Source of the DNA: Billgrantia ethanolica
GTDB lineage: Bacteria; Pseudomonadota; Gammaproteobacteria; Pseudomonadales; Halomonadaceae
Length of the DNA stretch: 64,000 bases
Direction of reading: 5' to 3'
NCBI RefSeq assembly: GCF_021404305.1
Contig: NZ_JABFTX010000005.1
Location: 124,001-188,000, forward strand
The translations under genes were made by a program, and so were the position numbers. The notes beneath the pieces are model-generated. The model was not told the origin of the DNA, made no database searches, and saw only the letters and a program-made list of their open reading frames with translations. This document shows, piece by piece, positions 35,488 through 44,235 of this stretch. Position 1 is the stretch's first letter; each line of letters starts with the position of its first letter.

Positions 35488-37311
35488 ATGCTTAGGGAGA
35501 CCGGTTATGCCGTAACGGCCATTAGCTTGTTGGCTGTGTCGGTGGCGCATGCCAACCAGAATCAACTCGAACTCCAGCAGAACCCGGAATACTGGGCCAC
35601 TCAGCTGGGCAACTACCAGGGCAACCGCTTCAGCGAACTGGACCAGATCAACCGCGACAACGTGAACGAGCTGCGCTCGGTGTGGCAGTTCTCCACCGGC
35701 GTGCTGCGCGGCCACGAAGGCGGTCCCCTCTATGTCGGCGATGGCCGGCTATATATCCACACCCCCTTCCCCAACAAGGTCTTCGCCCTTGATCTGGAGG
35801 ACGAAGGACGTGTGGTCTGGAGCTACGAGCCGGATCAGGATTCCCGCGTCATTCCGGTGATGTGCTGCGACACGGTCAACCGTGGCCTGGCCTATGCCGA
35901 CGGCCGCCTGTTCCTCGGCCAGGCCGACAACACCCTGATCGCACTGGATGCCGAGAGCGGTGAGTTGCTGTGGGACGTCAGCAACGGCGACCACACCGTC
36001 GGCGAAACCAACACCATGTCGCCGCTGGTGGTGCATGACATGGTGATCGTCGGTATCAGCGGCGGCGAATACGGTATCCGCGGTCACATGACCGCCTACA
36101 ACGTCGAGACTGGTGAGATGGTCTGGCGCGGTTATTCCACCGGGCCGGACGACGAAGTGCTGATCGACCCCGAGACCACCCTGATGCTGGGCGAGCCCAT
36201 CGGCGAGGCCGACCTCGGCGTCTCCACCTGGCCGGAAGACGAGTGGGAGCGCGGCGGCGGGGCACCCTGGGGCTGGGTCACCTACGACCCCGACCTCGAC
36301 CTGATCTACTACGGTACCGGCAACCCCGGCACCTGGAACCCGGATCAGCGCGCCGTCGACGGCGAGCCGGCCGACAACAAGTGGGCCATCACCGTGTTTG
36401 CCCGCGATCCCAACGACGGCTCGGTCAAGTGGGTGTATCAGAAGGTGCCGTTCGACGAGTGGGACTACGACGGCGTCAACGAGAACCAGCTGATCGACGT
36501 GGAGTTCGAGGGTGAGGAGCGCAAGGGCCTGGCGATCATCGACCGCACCGGCTTCGGTTTCCTGCTCGACCGTGAAACCGGTGAGCTGCTGGTGGCCGAG
36601 AAGTTCGCTCCCGAGACCAACTGGGCCGACAGCTACGACATGGAGACCGGGCGGCCCAACGTCAACGAGGATTACAGCACCTTCCGTCAGGGGGTGAACG
36701 TCAACACCACCGACATCTGTCCCACCGCGATGGGCGCCAAGAACATGCAGCCGAGCGCCTACTCGCCGCGTACCGGCCTGATCTATGCCGGCATCAACCG
36801 CATCTGCATGAACTACGAGCCCTACGAGACCGAGTACGTGGCCGGTCAGCCCTATGTGGGTGCGACCCTGACCATGATGCCTTCGCCCACCGAGAACGGC
36901 CAGATGGAAGGCCGCATGGGCAGCTTCATCGCCTGGGATCCGGTTGCCGGCGAGACCGTGTGGGAGGTCGACGAGCGTTTCGCGGTGTGGAGCGGGGCGT
37001 TGGCCACGGCCGGTGATCTGGCCTTCTACGGCACGCTCGAAGGTCACGTGAAGGCGGTGGACATCGAGAACGGTGAGGAGCTGTGGCGCTTCAAGACGCC
37101 CTCCGGGATCATCGGCAACGTCAATACCTTCATGCACGAGGGCAAGCAGTACGTGGCCGTGCTCTCCGGGGTCGGCGGCTGGGCCGGTATCGGCCTGGCA
37201 GCGGGACTCGAGGATCCCGAAGAGGGCCTCGGTGCCGTGGGCGTGTTCTCCGCGCTGGGTGACTACACCAAGCTCGGTGGCGTGCTGACGGTCTTCGCTC
37301 TGCCCGATTGA
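35488..37311 (+). CDS. xoxF: Lanthanide-dependent methanol dehydrogenase XoxF
   Basis: A 607-residue periplasmic quinoprotein alcohol dehydrogenase with a signal peptide ending near residue 22. Cys126-Cys127 form the ring disulfide against PQQ (VIPVMCCDTVNRGLAYADG). Metal ligands include Glu194 and Asn279. The catalytic Asp326 lies in EWDYD, and Asp328 two residues later is the extra ligand found in lanthanide (XoxF/ExaF) enzymes but Ala in calcium MxaF. The C-terminus GVGGWAGIGLAAGL and GLGAVG is typical of XoxF. It faces the pqq operon and heads xoxG and xoxJ. Other primary alcohols are possible substrates. Confidence 0.93.
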   Translation: MLRETGYAVTAISLLAVSVAHANQNQLELQQNPEYWATQLGNYQGNRFSELDQINRDNVNELRSVWQFSTGVLRGHEGGPLYVGDGRLYIHTPFPNKVFALDLEDEGRVVWSYEPDQDSRVIPVMCCDTVNRGLAYADGRLFLGQADNTLIALDAESGELLWDVSNGDHTVGETNTMSPLVVHDMVIVGISGGEYGIRGHMTAYNVETGEMVWRGYSTGPDDEVLIDPETTLMLGEPIGEADLGVSTWPEDEWERGGGAPWGWVTYDPDLDLIYYGTGNPGTWNPDQRAVDGEPADNKWAITVFARDPNDGSVKWVYQKVPFDEWDYDGVNENQLIDVEFEGEERKGLAIIDRTGFGFLLDRETGELLVAEKFAPETNWADSYDMETGRPNVNEDYSTFRQGVNVNTTDICPTAMGAKNMQPSAYSPRTGLIYAGINRICMNYEPYETEYVAGQPYVGATLTMMPSPTENGQMEGRMGSFIAWDPVAGETVWEVDERFAVWSGALATAGDLAFYGTLEGHVKAVDIENGEELWRFKTPSGIIGNVNTFMHEGKQYVAVLSGVGGWAGIGLAAGLEDPEEGLGAVGVFSALGDYTKLGGVLTVFALPD

Positions 37312-37324
37312 GCGGGTCTGGCCG

Positions 37325-37355
37325 GGGCGGGAATGGCCATTTGCCATTCCCGCCC
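37325..37355 (+). terminator. Hairpin after xoxF
   Basis: A 13-pair perfect stem (37325-37337 with 37343-37355) and a five-base loop begin 13 bases after the xoxF stop. The following sequence is only moderately T-rich (ATCCTCTTTC). It probably attenuates transcription or protects the xoxF message, so that xoxF exceeds xoxG. Confidence 0.55.
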
Positions 37356-37422
37356 ATCCTCTTTCACTTCGGCAGCAGGTGGTCTCCTCGTGGCCGAAGC
37401 GGTTACCAGAAGGATGTGCTGC

Positions 37423-37917
37423 ATGACGGTATTTGCACGTTTTCACGTTGTTCCCGCACTGTTCCTCACCCTGGGGCTGGCTTCCGCCGCCCTTGCCGAC
37501 GAGCATCGCGTCACCGGCGATGGACCCGGCGCCTTTGTCGTCGAGGATGGCAAGGTCGATCCCGATACCTACGAGGGTTACCTCGTCTATACCCGGGCCT
37601 GCATGGCCTGCCACGGGCCCGACGGCATGGGCTCCTCGTTCGCCCCCAACCTGATTCGCGCGGCCGAGCGGCGTGGCTGGGAGAACTTCGCCGGCACCAT
37701 CGCCTCGGGGCGCGAAGTGCAACCCGGGCAGGTGATGCCCTCCTTCGCCGACGACCCCTACGTCATGGGCAACATTCCCAAACTCTTCAGCTACATGCGA
37801 GCGCGCGGCGAGGGCGGCCTGGGGCGAGGTCGTCCGCAGATCATCGAGTCGATGCAGGAGCAAGCCGAGGAGAACGGCGACGACAAGGCCGCTGAGGAAG
37901 CGAACGCCAAGGAGTGA
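37423..37917 (+). CDS. xoxG: XoxG-like c-type cytochrome
   Basis: A 164-residue periplasmic cytochrome c with a signal peptide to about residue 25. The heme motif CMACH is at 60-64 and Met105 in QVMPSF is the likely axial ligand. A charged C-terminal tail follows. By position directly after xoxF it is the expected electron acceptor of the quinoprotein. It could equally be called a PedF-type cytochrome. Confidence 0.85.
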   Translation: MTVFARFHVVPALFLTLGLASAALADEHRVTGDGPGAFVVEDGKVDPDTYEGYLVYTRACMACHGPDGMGSSFAPNLIRAAERRGWENFAGTIASGREVQPGQVMPSFADDPYVMGNIPKLFSYMRARGEGGLGRGRPQIIESMQEQAEENGDDKAAEEANAKE

Positions 37918-37959
37918 GCCCGCTCCATTCGCGACATCATTTCCTGAAGCGGAGGATGC

Positions 37960-38802
37960 ATGAGAGCAGCCTGTCGTCAGTCATTGCAGGCGTTGGCCGT
38001 GGCCCTGGGGCTGGCCGCTGCCGTGGGTGCCTTAGCCAATCCCCCCGAGCGCCAGGAGCGCGAGGCCCTGCGGGTCTGCGCCGACGGCAACAATCTGCCC
38101 TTCAGCAACCAGGCCGGCGAAGGGTTCGAGAACCGTATCGCCGAGCTGATGGCCGAAGACCTCGGCGTGCCGCTGACCTACGTCTGGGCGCCCCAGGTCA
38201 TGGGCTTCGTACGCAACACCCTGGAGCTGCGCGTATGCGACGTGATGATCGGCGTCGTGGCGGGCTACGACTTCGTGCAGAACACCAACCCCTACTACCG
38301 TTCGGTCTATGCGCTGGTGGTACGTGAGGACTCCGAGCTTGACGCCACTCGGCTGAGCGATCCGGTCTTTGCCGGGCGTCGCATCGGCGTGGTGGCCGAG
38401 ACCCCGCCGCTGGTGCCGCTGCGGCGAACCGGCGCGCGCATCCAGGGCTATCCGCTGATGGTCGATACGCGCGTGCGTGCCCCGGTGCGCGATGCCATTG
38501 CCGACGTCGCCGAAGGCGTGACCGAGGGAGCGGTGCTGTGGGGGCCGCTGGCCGGCTACTACGCGGCGCGCCAGGACCCGCCGCTCAAGGTCGTGCCGCT
38601 GATCGACGACGACTCAGATGCCACCCTCGACTATCGCATCACCATGGGTGTGCGCCGCGGCGAGCCCCACTGGAAGGACTGGATCAACGACTTCATCGAG
38701 CGCCGCCAGGGGGAGATCGACGCCATCCTGCGCGAGTATGACGTGCCGCTGCTCGACCGCCGCGGCCGGCTGCTGGATACGGATGAAGGAGATGGGGCAT
38801 GA
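37960..38802 (+). CDS. xoxJ: XoxJ-type periplasmic binding protein
   Basis: A 280-residue secreted protein of the amino-acid-type solute-binding fold, of the kind found with PQQ alcohol dehydrogenases and called XoxJ or MoxJ. The signal peptide ends near residue 26; LRVCADGNNLPFSN is at 38-51 and GYDFVQNTNPYYRS near 104-117. It has no permease of its own next to it, and in other bacteria is thought to help activate XoxF. GGAGG precedes the ATG. Its stop overlaps the next start. Confidence 0.88.
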   Translation: MRAACRQSLQALAVALGLAAAVGALANPPERQEREALRVCADGNNLPFSNQAGEGFENRIAELMAEDLGVPLTYVWAPQVMGFVRNTLELRVCDVMIGVVAGYDFVQNTNPYYRSVYALVVREDSELDATRLSDPVFAGRRIGVVAETPPLVPLRRTGARIQGYPLMVDTRVRAPVRDAIADVAEGVTEGAVLWGPLAGYYAARQDPPLKVVPLIDDDSDATLDYRITMGVRRGEPHWKDWINDFIERRQGEIDAILREYDVPLLDRRGRLLDTDEGDGA

Positions 38803-39452
38803 GCCGTGTACGACCATTCGCCCCCCTGCTGCTGGGAGTCGGCTTCACGCTGGCGCTGTTCGCGGCGACCGAGACCGAGGCCCAGCGCGCTGCGGCGGGA
38901 CCACCCGACTGGCCCTGCGTGCAGCGGCTCATCCCCGAGCTGGCCTGGGGCACCATCTGGACCGGGCCCTCGCCGGAGGAGCTGGAGCAGGACTGGTGGG
39001 AGGACGAGGAGGTCGGCCGGGTGGCGCGCTTTGCCACCTCGCGTGCGACGCCGGAAGAACAGGCCCAGGCGCGGGTGCGCGAATTCGTCGAGTCGCTGAC
39101 CGAGGAGCAGGCCGACGAAGAGGTCGAGCGGCGCCTGACCCTGCTCTTCGCCGGGCTGTTCGAGCTCACCAATCGCGAGCGGCGGCGCACCATCGAAGGG
39201 ATTCGCAGCGCTTCCCGCGCCCAGCTGGCACGCCTGGCAACCATCTCGGCCATGGTCGACGAACTCGAGGAACGGCGTGCCGAGGAGAGCGCCGACGCGG
39301 CCGAGCTCGAGCGACTCTCCGAGGCGCTGTTCTGGGAGCAGCGCACTTTTCAGCAGCGTCAGCAGGCGCTGCCGGCCATGTGCGAGCAGCCCTATCTGCT
39401 CGAGGAGAAGCTGTCGCGCATGGTGCGCACGATCATGGCGCGCATGCCATGA
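38799..39452 (+). CDS. Secreted helical protein of unknown function in the xox cluster
   Basis: A 217-residue protein with a signal-like N-terminus (hydrophobic about 8-23). Mature residues 37-60 include PDWPCVQRLIPELAWGTIW, and a second cysteine is near the end (MCEQPY), allowing a disulfide. The middle and C-terminal half (about 85-215) is strongly charged and predicted helical, coiled-coil-like. I do not recognise a family. Translational coupling to xoxJ (ATGA) shows it belongs to the operon, so it likely acts in the periplasm with the dehydrogenase or the ABC system. Confidence 0.6.
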   Translation: MSRVRPFAPLLLGVGFTLALFAATETEAQRAAAGPPDWPCVQRLIPELAWGTIWTGPSPEELEQDWWEDEEVGRVARFATSRATPEEQAQARVREFVESLTEEQADEEVERRLTLLFAGLFELTNRERRRTIEGIRSASRAQLARLATISAMVDELEERRAEESADAAELERLSEALFWEQRTFQQRQQALPAMCEQPYLLEEKLSRMVRTIMARMP

Positions 39453-39514
39453 AGCATCGGCTAGAGCAGCATGACAACGACAACAGCGGCAGTGCGGCTG
39501 CCTGAGGAGTGCTT

Positions 39515-40726
39515 ATGAGTACGCTACCGCGAGCCTTTCGCTGGCTGGCGCTGGGAGGGCTGGCGCTGGGCCTGGGGTGGTCGCCCCTGGTGCCGGCCGA
39601 TACGCCGGCGTCCATCGTCGTGGGGTATCTGGGCATGGAGCGCCCCGACGACCAGGAGCCGCTCTCGGTGCTCGATCCCGTGATCGACGACGAAGGGCTG
39701 CAGGGCGCTCGCCTGGGCATCAACGACAACAACGCCACGGCTCAGTTTCTGGGCCAGGAGTTCGTCTTTCACGAGGCGGTGGTGGCTCAGGGCGGCGACG
39801 TCGGCGAGGCGCTGGAGAGCCTGGTCGAGCGGGGCGTCGAGTGGATCGTCAGTGGCCTGCCCGCCGCGGCGCTCAATGAAGTGATGGCGCACCCCGCCCG
39901 CGGTGGCCGGGTGGTGTTCAACGCCTGGGCGCCGGACGACGAGCTGCGCGGCGAGGCATGCCACCCGGAGCTCTATCACACCACGCCGAGCCGGCGCATG
40001 CTGGCCGACGCCCTGGCCCAGTTCCTTGGCTTCAAGCAGTGGGACCGCTGGGCGCTGGTCTACGGCAACACCGACGAGGATCGCATCCTGGCCGACGTGC
40101 TGCGCGCCTCGGCCGAGCGCTACGGCCATCGCGTCGTGGGCGACAGGATGTGGCCTCACGACCCCATGGCACGCCGCGCCGAGGGCGGTTTCCACGCCAT
40201 CCAGCGCGAGATCCCGGTGTTCCTGCAGGACCTGCCCGAGCACGACGTGCTGGTGATTGCCGACGAGACCGATTATTTCGGCGAATACTTCCCCTTCCAG
40301 ACCTGGGCCCCACGCCCGGTGGTCGGCACCCAAGGCCTGATGGCCACGCCCTGGCATCGGGCTCACGAGTCCTGGGGCGCGGTGCAGCTGCAGCGGCGCT
40401 TCGAGAAGCTCGCCGACCGCTGGATGACGCCGCGGGATTTCGGCGCCTGGCTGGCGCTGCGCTCGCTGGGTGAAGCGACGGCCCGCACCGGCTCCGTCGA
40501 GCGCGATGCCGTGCTCGACTACATGCTCAGCGAGGAGTTCGAGCTTGCCGGCTACCTGGGCTTCCCGGTCAGCTATCGCACCTGGAACCATCAGCTACGC
40601 CAGCCCATCCTGATCACCGGACCGCGCATGGTGGCCTCGGTGTCGCCACAGGAGGGCTATCTGCATCCACGCACGCCGCTCGATGCACTCGGCGCCGACG
40701 AGGGGGAATCACAATGCCGCTTCTGA
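39515..40726 (+). CDS. Periplasmic binding protein of the PQQ-alcohol ABC system
   Basis: A 403-residue secreted protein like the branched-chain amino acid binding fold (type I), of the type annotated as part of PQQ-dependent alcohol dehydrogenase ABC systems. The signal peptide ends near residue 28, and VVGYLGMERPDD starts the mature domain. GAGGAG five bases upstream supports the ATG at 39515 over a GTG two codons earlier. Related PedA1A2BC genes of Pseudomonas putida have been linked to growth with lanthanides. It overlaps the beta-propeller gene by 13 bases. Confidence 0.82.
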   Translation: MSTLPRAFRWLALGGLALGLGWSPLVPADTPASIVVGYLGMERPDDQEPLSVLDPVIDDEGLQGARLGINDNNATAQFLGQEFVFHEAVVAQGGDVGEALESLVERGVEWIVSGLPAAALNEVMAHPARGGRVVFNAWAPDDELRGEACHPELYHTTPSRRMLADALAQFLGFKQWDRWALVYGNTDEDRILADVLRASAERYGHRVVGDRMWPHDPMARRAEGGFHAIQREIPVFLQDLPEHDVLVIADETDYFGEYFPFQTWAPRPVVGTQGLMATPWHRAHESWGAVQLQRRFEKLADRWMTPRDFGAWLALRSLGEATARTGSVERDAVLDYMLSEEFELAGYLGFPVSYRTWNHQLRQPILITGPRMVASVSPQEGYLHPRTPLDALGADEGESQCRF

Positions 40727-41706
40727 ACCGCATGATCTCGCCCGGCCTGCTCGGGCTGGCGCTGGGGGCGCTGGTGCTACTGCCCGCCAGCGCCCAGGCG
40801 GAGCGCATCTTCGTCTCCAACGAGAAGGACAACACCATCTCGGTCATCGATGGGGCGAGCCTCGAGGTGGTGGAGACCATCAGCGTGGGGCGGCGGCCGC
40901 GGTCGATGGCCTTCAGCAGCGACGGCAGCGAGTTGTTCGTGGCGGTGGGCGACGACGAGGCCATCGACATGATCGATCTGGAGACGCTGCAGGTGGTGCG
41001 CAGCCAGGCCTCGGGCGACGATCCGGAGGTGATCCGCGTCGACCCCAACCGGCCCTACATCTACGTCTCCAACGAGGACGACAACATCGTCTCGGTGCTC
41101 GACTACGAGCGTCGCACACTGGTCACCGAGATCCCGGTGGGGGTCGAGCCGGAAGGGCTCGGCATCAGTCCAGACGGGCGCTGGCTGGTCTCCACCACCG
41201 AGACTTCCAACATGGCCCACATCATCGACACCGAGACCATGGAAGCGGTGTATCACCGCCTGGTGGGCGCCCGTCCGCGCCACGCCGAGTTCACCCATGA
41301 CGGCCGTGAGGCCTGGGTCTCGGCGGAGATCGCCGGCACCGTGTCGATCCTCGACATGGAAGAGACCTTCGACGTCAAGCACGTGATCCGCTTCGACGTA
41401 CCTGGCGTACCGCGGGAAACTGTGCAGGCAGTGGGGGTGGCCTTGACCTCAGACGGTCGCTACGGCTTCGTCGCCCTGGGGCCCTCCAACCGGGTGGCGG
41501 TGGTCGACCAGCAGACCTACGAAGTACTCGACTACATCCTGGTCGGCCAGCGGGTCTGGCATCTGGCGCTCAACGGCGACGAAAGCCGGCTCTACACCAC
41601 CAACGGGGTCAGCGGCGACGTCACCATGATCGAGGTGGATAGCCTGCGGGCCGTCAAGTCGATACCGGTGGGGCGCTTCCCCTGGGGCGTGATCGTCGAG
41701 CCGTGA
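40714..41706 (+). CDS. PQQ-associated YVTN beta-propeller protein
   Basis: A 330-residue periplasmic protein with a signal peptide to about residue 29 and repeated blades of the ISVIDGASLEVVETISVGRRP and VSVLDYERRTLVTEIPVG type. These are YVTN-style repeats, about seven copies. Proteins of this group occur with PQQ-dependent catabolism clusters. Its role is unknown; binding of a ligand, partner or metal is plausible. It overlaps both the gene before it and the ATPase gene after it. Confidence 0.82.
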   Translation: MPLLNRMISPGLLGLALGALVLLPASAQAERIFVSNEKDNTISVIDGASLEVVETISVGRRPRSMAFSSDGSELFVAVGDDEAIDMIDLETLQVVRSQASGDDPEVIRVDPNRPYIYVSNEDDNIVSVLDYERRTLVTEIPVGVEPEGLGISPDGRWLVSTTETSNMAHIIDTETMEAVYHRLVGARPRHAEFTHDGREAWVSAEIAGTVSILDMEETFDVKHVIRFDVPGVPRETVQAVGVALTSDGRYGFVALGPSNRVAVVDQQTYEVLDYILVGQRVWHLALNGDESRLYTTNGVSGDVTMIEVDSLRAVKSIPVGRFPWGVIVEP

Positions 41707-42467
41707 GCGAGGCGAACGATGCAGCCGCACTGGCGCTGGAGGTGGGCGGGCTGAGTTTCGCCTATGCCGGCAGGCCGGCGCTGGACGACGTCTCCCTGGC
41801 CGTTAAGGCCGGGGAGTTCGTCGTGCTGCTCGGACCCAACGGCGCCGGCAAGACCACGCTGTTCTCGCTGATCACCCGACTGCACGATCGCCGCCGGGGC
41901 GAGATCCGCATCGGCGGCTTCGACGTGCGCCGCCAGGCAGTGCAGGCCCACGCCCGCATCGGCGCGGTGTTCCAGCAGCCGACCCTGGACCTCGATCTCA
42001 GCGTGATGCAGAACCTGGCCTACCACGGCGCCCTGCACGGCATGTCGAGCGGAGAAGCGAAGCGGCGCGCGCTGGTTCAGCTCGAGCGGGTGGGGCTGGC
42101 CGACCAGCGCCGCACACGGGTACGTCGCCTCTCCGGAGGCCAGCGACGGCGAGTGGAGATCGCCCGGGGCCTGATGCACGAGCCGCGCCTGCTGCTGCTC
42201 GACGAACCCACCGTGGGGCTCGACATCGCTTCGCGCCGCGACCTGGTCGAGCATGCCCATCGGCTGTGCGCCGAGGCGGGCGTGGCGGTGCTGTGGGCTA
42301 CGCACCTGATCGACGAGGTGCGCCCCGGCGATCGGGTCGCGGTGCTGCACCGCGGGCGGCTGCTGGCCGACGAGCACGGCGAGACGTTGACCGCCCGGCT
42401 CGGCGTCGAGACCCTGGGCGAGGCCTTCGACCGTCTCGTCGGGGGAAAGGAGACCGCATGCGAGTGA
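41703..42467 (+). CDS. ABC transporter ATPase of the PQQ-alcohol system
   Basis: A 254-residue ABC ATPase. Walker A GPNGAGKTT is near 44-52, the signature LSGGQRRRVEIAR near 141-153 and Walker B LLLLDEPTVGLD near 160-171. It starts at a GTG that overlaps the previous stop (GTGA). The closest type is the ATPase of PQQ-dependent alcohol dehydrogenase systems, paired with the type-2 permease that follows. Confidence 0.88.
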   Translation: MSEANDAAALALEVGGLSFAYAGRPALDDVSLAVKAGEFVVLLGPNGAGKTTLFSLITRLHDRRRGEIRIGGFDVRRQAVQAHARIGAVFQQPTLDLDLSVMQNLAYHGALHGMSSGEAKRRALVQLERVGLADQRRTRVRRLSGGQRRRVEIARGLMHEPRLLLLDEPTVGLDIASRRDLVEHAHRLCAEAGVAVLWATHLIDEVRPGDRVAVLHRGRLLADEHGETLTARLGVETLGEAFDRLVGGKETACE

Positions 42468-43258
42468 TGCCCTGGCTGCACTGTCTGCGCGGCGTAGTGG
42501 GGCGGGAGCTGCTGCGCTTCCTGCACCAGCGCAGCCGCTTTCTCGCTGCGCTGGTGCGCCCCCTGGTGTGGCTGTTCGTGTTCGCCGCCGGCTTTCGCAT
42601 GGCGCTGGGGGTGGCCATGACCGAACCCTACCAGACCTACATCCTCTATGAGGTCTACATCGTGCCGGGGCTGGTGGGCATGATTCAGCTGTTCAACGGC
42701 ATGCAGAGCTCGCTCTCCATGGTCTACGACCGCGAGATGGGCAGCATGCGGGTGCTGCTGGTCAGCCCCTTCCCGCGCTGGTACCTGCTGGTGTGCAAGC
42801 TGCTGGCCAGCACCCTGGTGTCGGTGGTGCAGGTCTACGTCTTTCTGGCCATCGCCTGGGCCTACGGCATCCAGGCGCCGGCGATGGGCTATCTCTACCT
42901 GCTGCCGGCGCTGCTGATCACCGGCTTCCTGGTCGGTGCGCTGGGGCTGCTGCTCTCCTCCTTCATCCGCCAGCTGGAGAACTTCGCCGGGGTGATGAAC
43001 TTCGTCATCTTCCCGATGTTCTTCCTTTCCTCGGCGCTCTACCCGCTGTGGCGCATCCGCGAGGGCAGCTATCTGGTCTATCAGATCGCTGCGCTCAATC
43101 CCTTCACCCACGCCGTGGAGATGATCCGCTTCGCCATGTACGAGCGCTTCAACGCCGAGGCGGTGGCGATCAGCGTGGCGGTGGCGGCGGTGCTGCTGGT
43201 GCTGGCGATCGTGGGTTATAACCCGTCCCGCGGCATGATGGCCCGCAAGGGAAGCTGA
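42458..43258 (+). CDS. ABC transporter permease of the PQQ-alcohol system
   Basis: A 266-residue ABC-2-type permease with six hydrophobic segments, starting at an ATG that overlaps the ATPase by ten bases. VRPLVWLFVFAAGFR near 24-38 and the FFLSSALYPLW motif near 188-198 mark the family. ABC-2 permeases usually export, but the PedA1A2BC system has been linked to low-lanthanum growth, so the direction is open. Confidence 0.85.
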   Translation: MRVMPWLHCLRGVVGRELLRFLHQRSRFLAALVRPLVWLFVFAAGFRMALGVAMTEPYQTYILYEVYIVPGLVGMIQLFNGMQSSLSMVYDREMGSMRVLLVSPFPRWYLLVCKLLASTLVSVVQVYVFLAIAWAYGIQAPAMGYLYLLPALLITGFLVGALGLLLSSFIRQLENFAGVMNFVIFPMFFLSSALYPLWRIREGSYLVYQIAALNPFTHAVEMIRFAMYERFNAEAVAISVAVAAVLLVLAIVGYNPSRGMMARKGS

Positions 43259-43298
43259 AGCTCCAGCGTCCCCCAAGGGTGGCAGTGACGGCTGAGCG

Positions 43299-43715
43299 TC
43301 AGGGAGTGCCCTGGCTCTCCTGGCCCTGGCTTTCCAGGCTGCGGTACTCCAGATAGTCGATGATGCGCTGGCGGGTGCGCGGGTCGAGCTCCCACAGCAC
43401 CATGCGGTTGCCGGGCAGGAAGGTGGCGGGCCCGGCCAGGAAGGCGTCGAGGGTGTCGCGATCCCAGGTCAGCTCGGCCTGTTCGAAGGCGGCGGAGTAG
43501 TCGAACTCCTCGATGCTGCCCGCCGGGCGCCCGAACACCTCGTGCAGACTGGGGCCGGCCAGGTGGCGGCCGGGTTCGATGCTGTGGCAGCCGACGCACT
43601 GGGCGCGGAACAGCCGCTCGCCCTCGGCATGACCGTCAGCCAAGGCCGTCAGCGGAGCGCTCCAGAGCGTGATCGTGGCGAGTAGCAGGCCGGCAGTGAA
43701 GCGAGGTCTGGGCAT
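43299..43715 (-). CDS. Periplasmic class I cytochrome c
   Basis: A 138-residue secreted cytochrome with a signal peptide to about 26 and one heme motif CVGCH at 40-44. GPSLHEVFGRPAG and LPGNRM (probable Met ligand near 104) are in the usual places. It is transcribed toward the ABC genes together with the small Cys-rich protein upstream. It may be a second electron carrier for the quinoproteins. Confidence 0.82.
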   Translation of the reverse strand: MPRPRFTAGLLLATITLWSAPLTALADGHAEGERLFRAQCVGCHSIEPGRHLAGPSLHEVFGRPAGSIEEFDYSAAFEQAELTWDRDTLDAFLAGPATFLPGNRMVLWELDPRTRQRIIDYLEYRSLESQGQESQGTP

Positions 43716-44077
43716 CAGAAGCAGCGCAGGTTGGCGTCGGCCTGGGCCTGGTTCAGGGCCTGCACCTGGTCCTGCATGCCGCGTTCAGTGCGGAACAGCA
43801 CGCCGAGCTCGCCGCGCTGGTCCTGCATGCCCATTACCGTCTCGACCTGTTCGTAGGTTTCGTAGGGCAGATGCTCGGCGATCACGTCGATGCTGCAGGC
43901 GCACTTCTGCATGGTCAGGTAGCTGTTGCCGTTGGCTGCCATGCAGCCCAGCACGTAATCGACGCGGGCTTCGGTAGGGTAGTCGTTGGCCAGGCCGGGC
44001 AAGGCGAAGCCAACGAGCAGGCAGGCGAGGAGCGAGGGGCGCAGCACGCGTGCCGTCGTGGTCCGAAGTCGAGGCAT
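43715..44077 (-). CDS. Small secreted cysteine-rich protein next to cytochrome c
   Basis: A 120-residue protein with a signal peptide to about residue 30. Mature cysteines occur in LGCMAANG, KCACSID and the terminal RCF, giving up to two disulfides. I recognise no named domain. Its stop overlaps the cytochrome start (TGATG), so the two are made together. The location beside the PQQ alcohol system suggests a periplasmic accessory role. Confidence 0.7.
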   Translation of the reverse strand: MPRLRTTTARVLRPSLLACLLVGFALPGLANDYPTEARVDYVLGCMAANGNSYLTMQKCACSIDVIAEHLPYETYEQVETVMGMQDQRGELGVLFRTERGMQDQVQALNQAQADANLRCF

Positions 44078-44235
44078 TGTTGTTGTCCTCCGGATGATAA
44101 GGGCGCATGGAGACGCCGGGAGCGTATGGCTTCAAGGTATGGCAGTCGGCGCTGATTTTCCACCGTGAGCCGTGGCCTATCGCGTCTATGAAGAAAGCCT
44201 ATGAGCCGTTGGCGGAAGGCCCCGATAATCTGCAC

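Noticed and set aside
35749..37863. A 704-codon open frame on the minus strand across xoxF and xoxG
   Set aside because: It is a shadow of xoxF codon bias, with no domain or Shine-Dalgarno.
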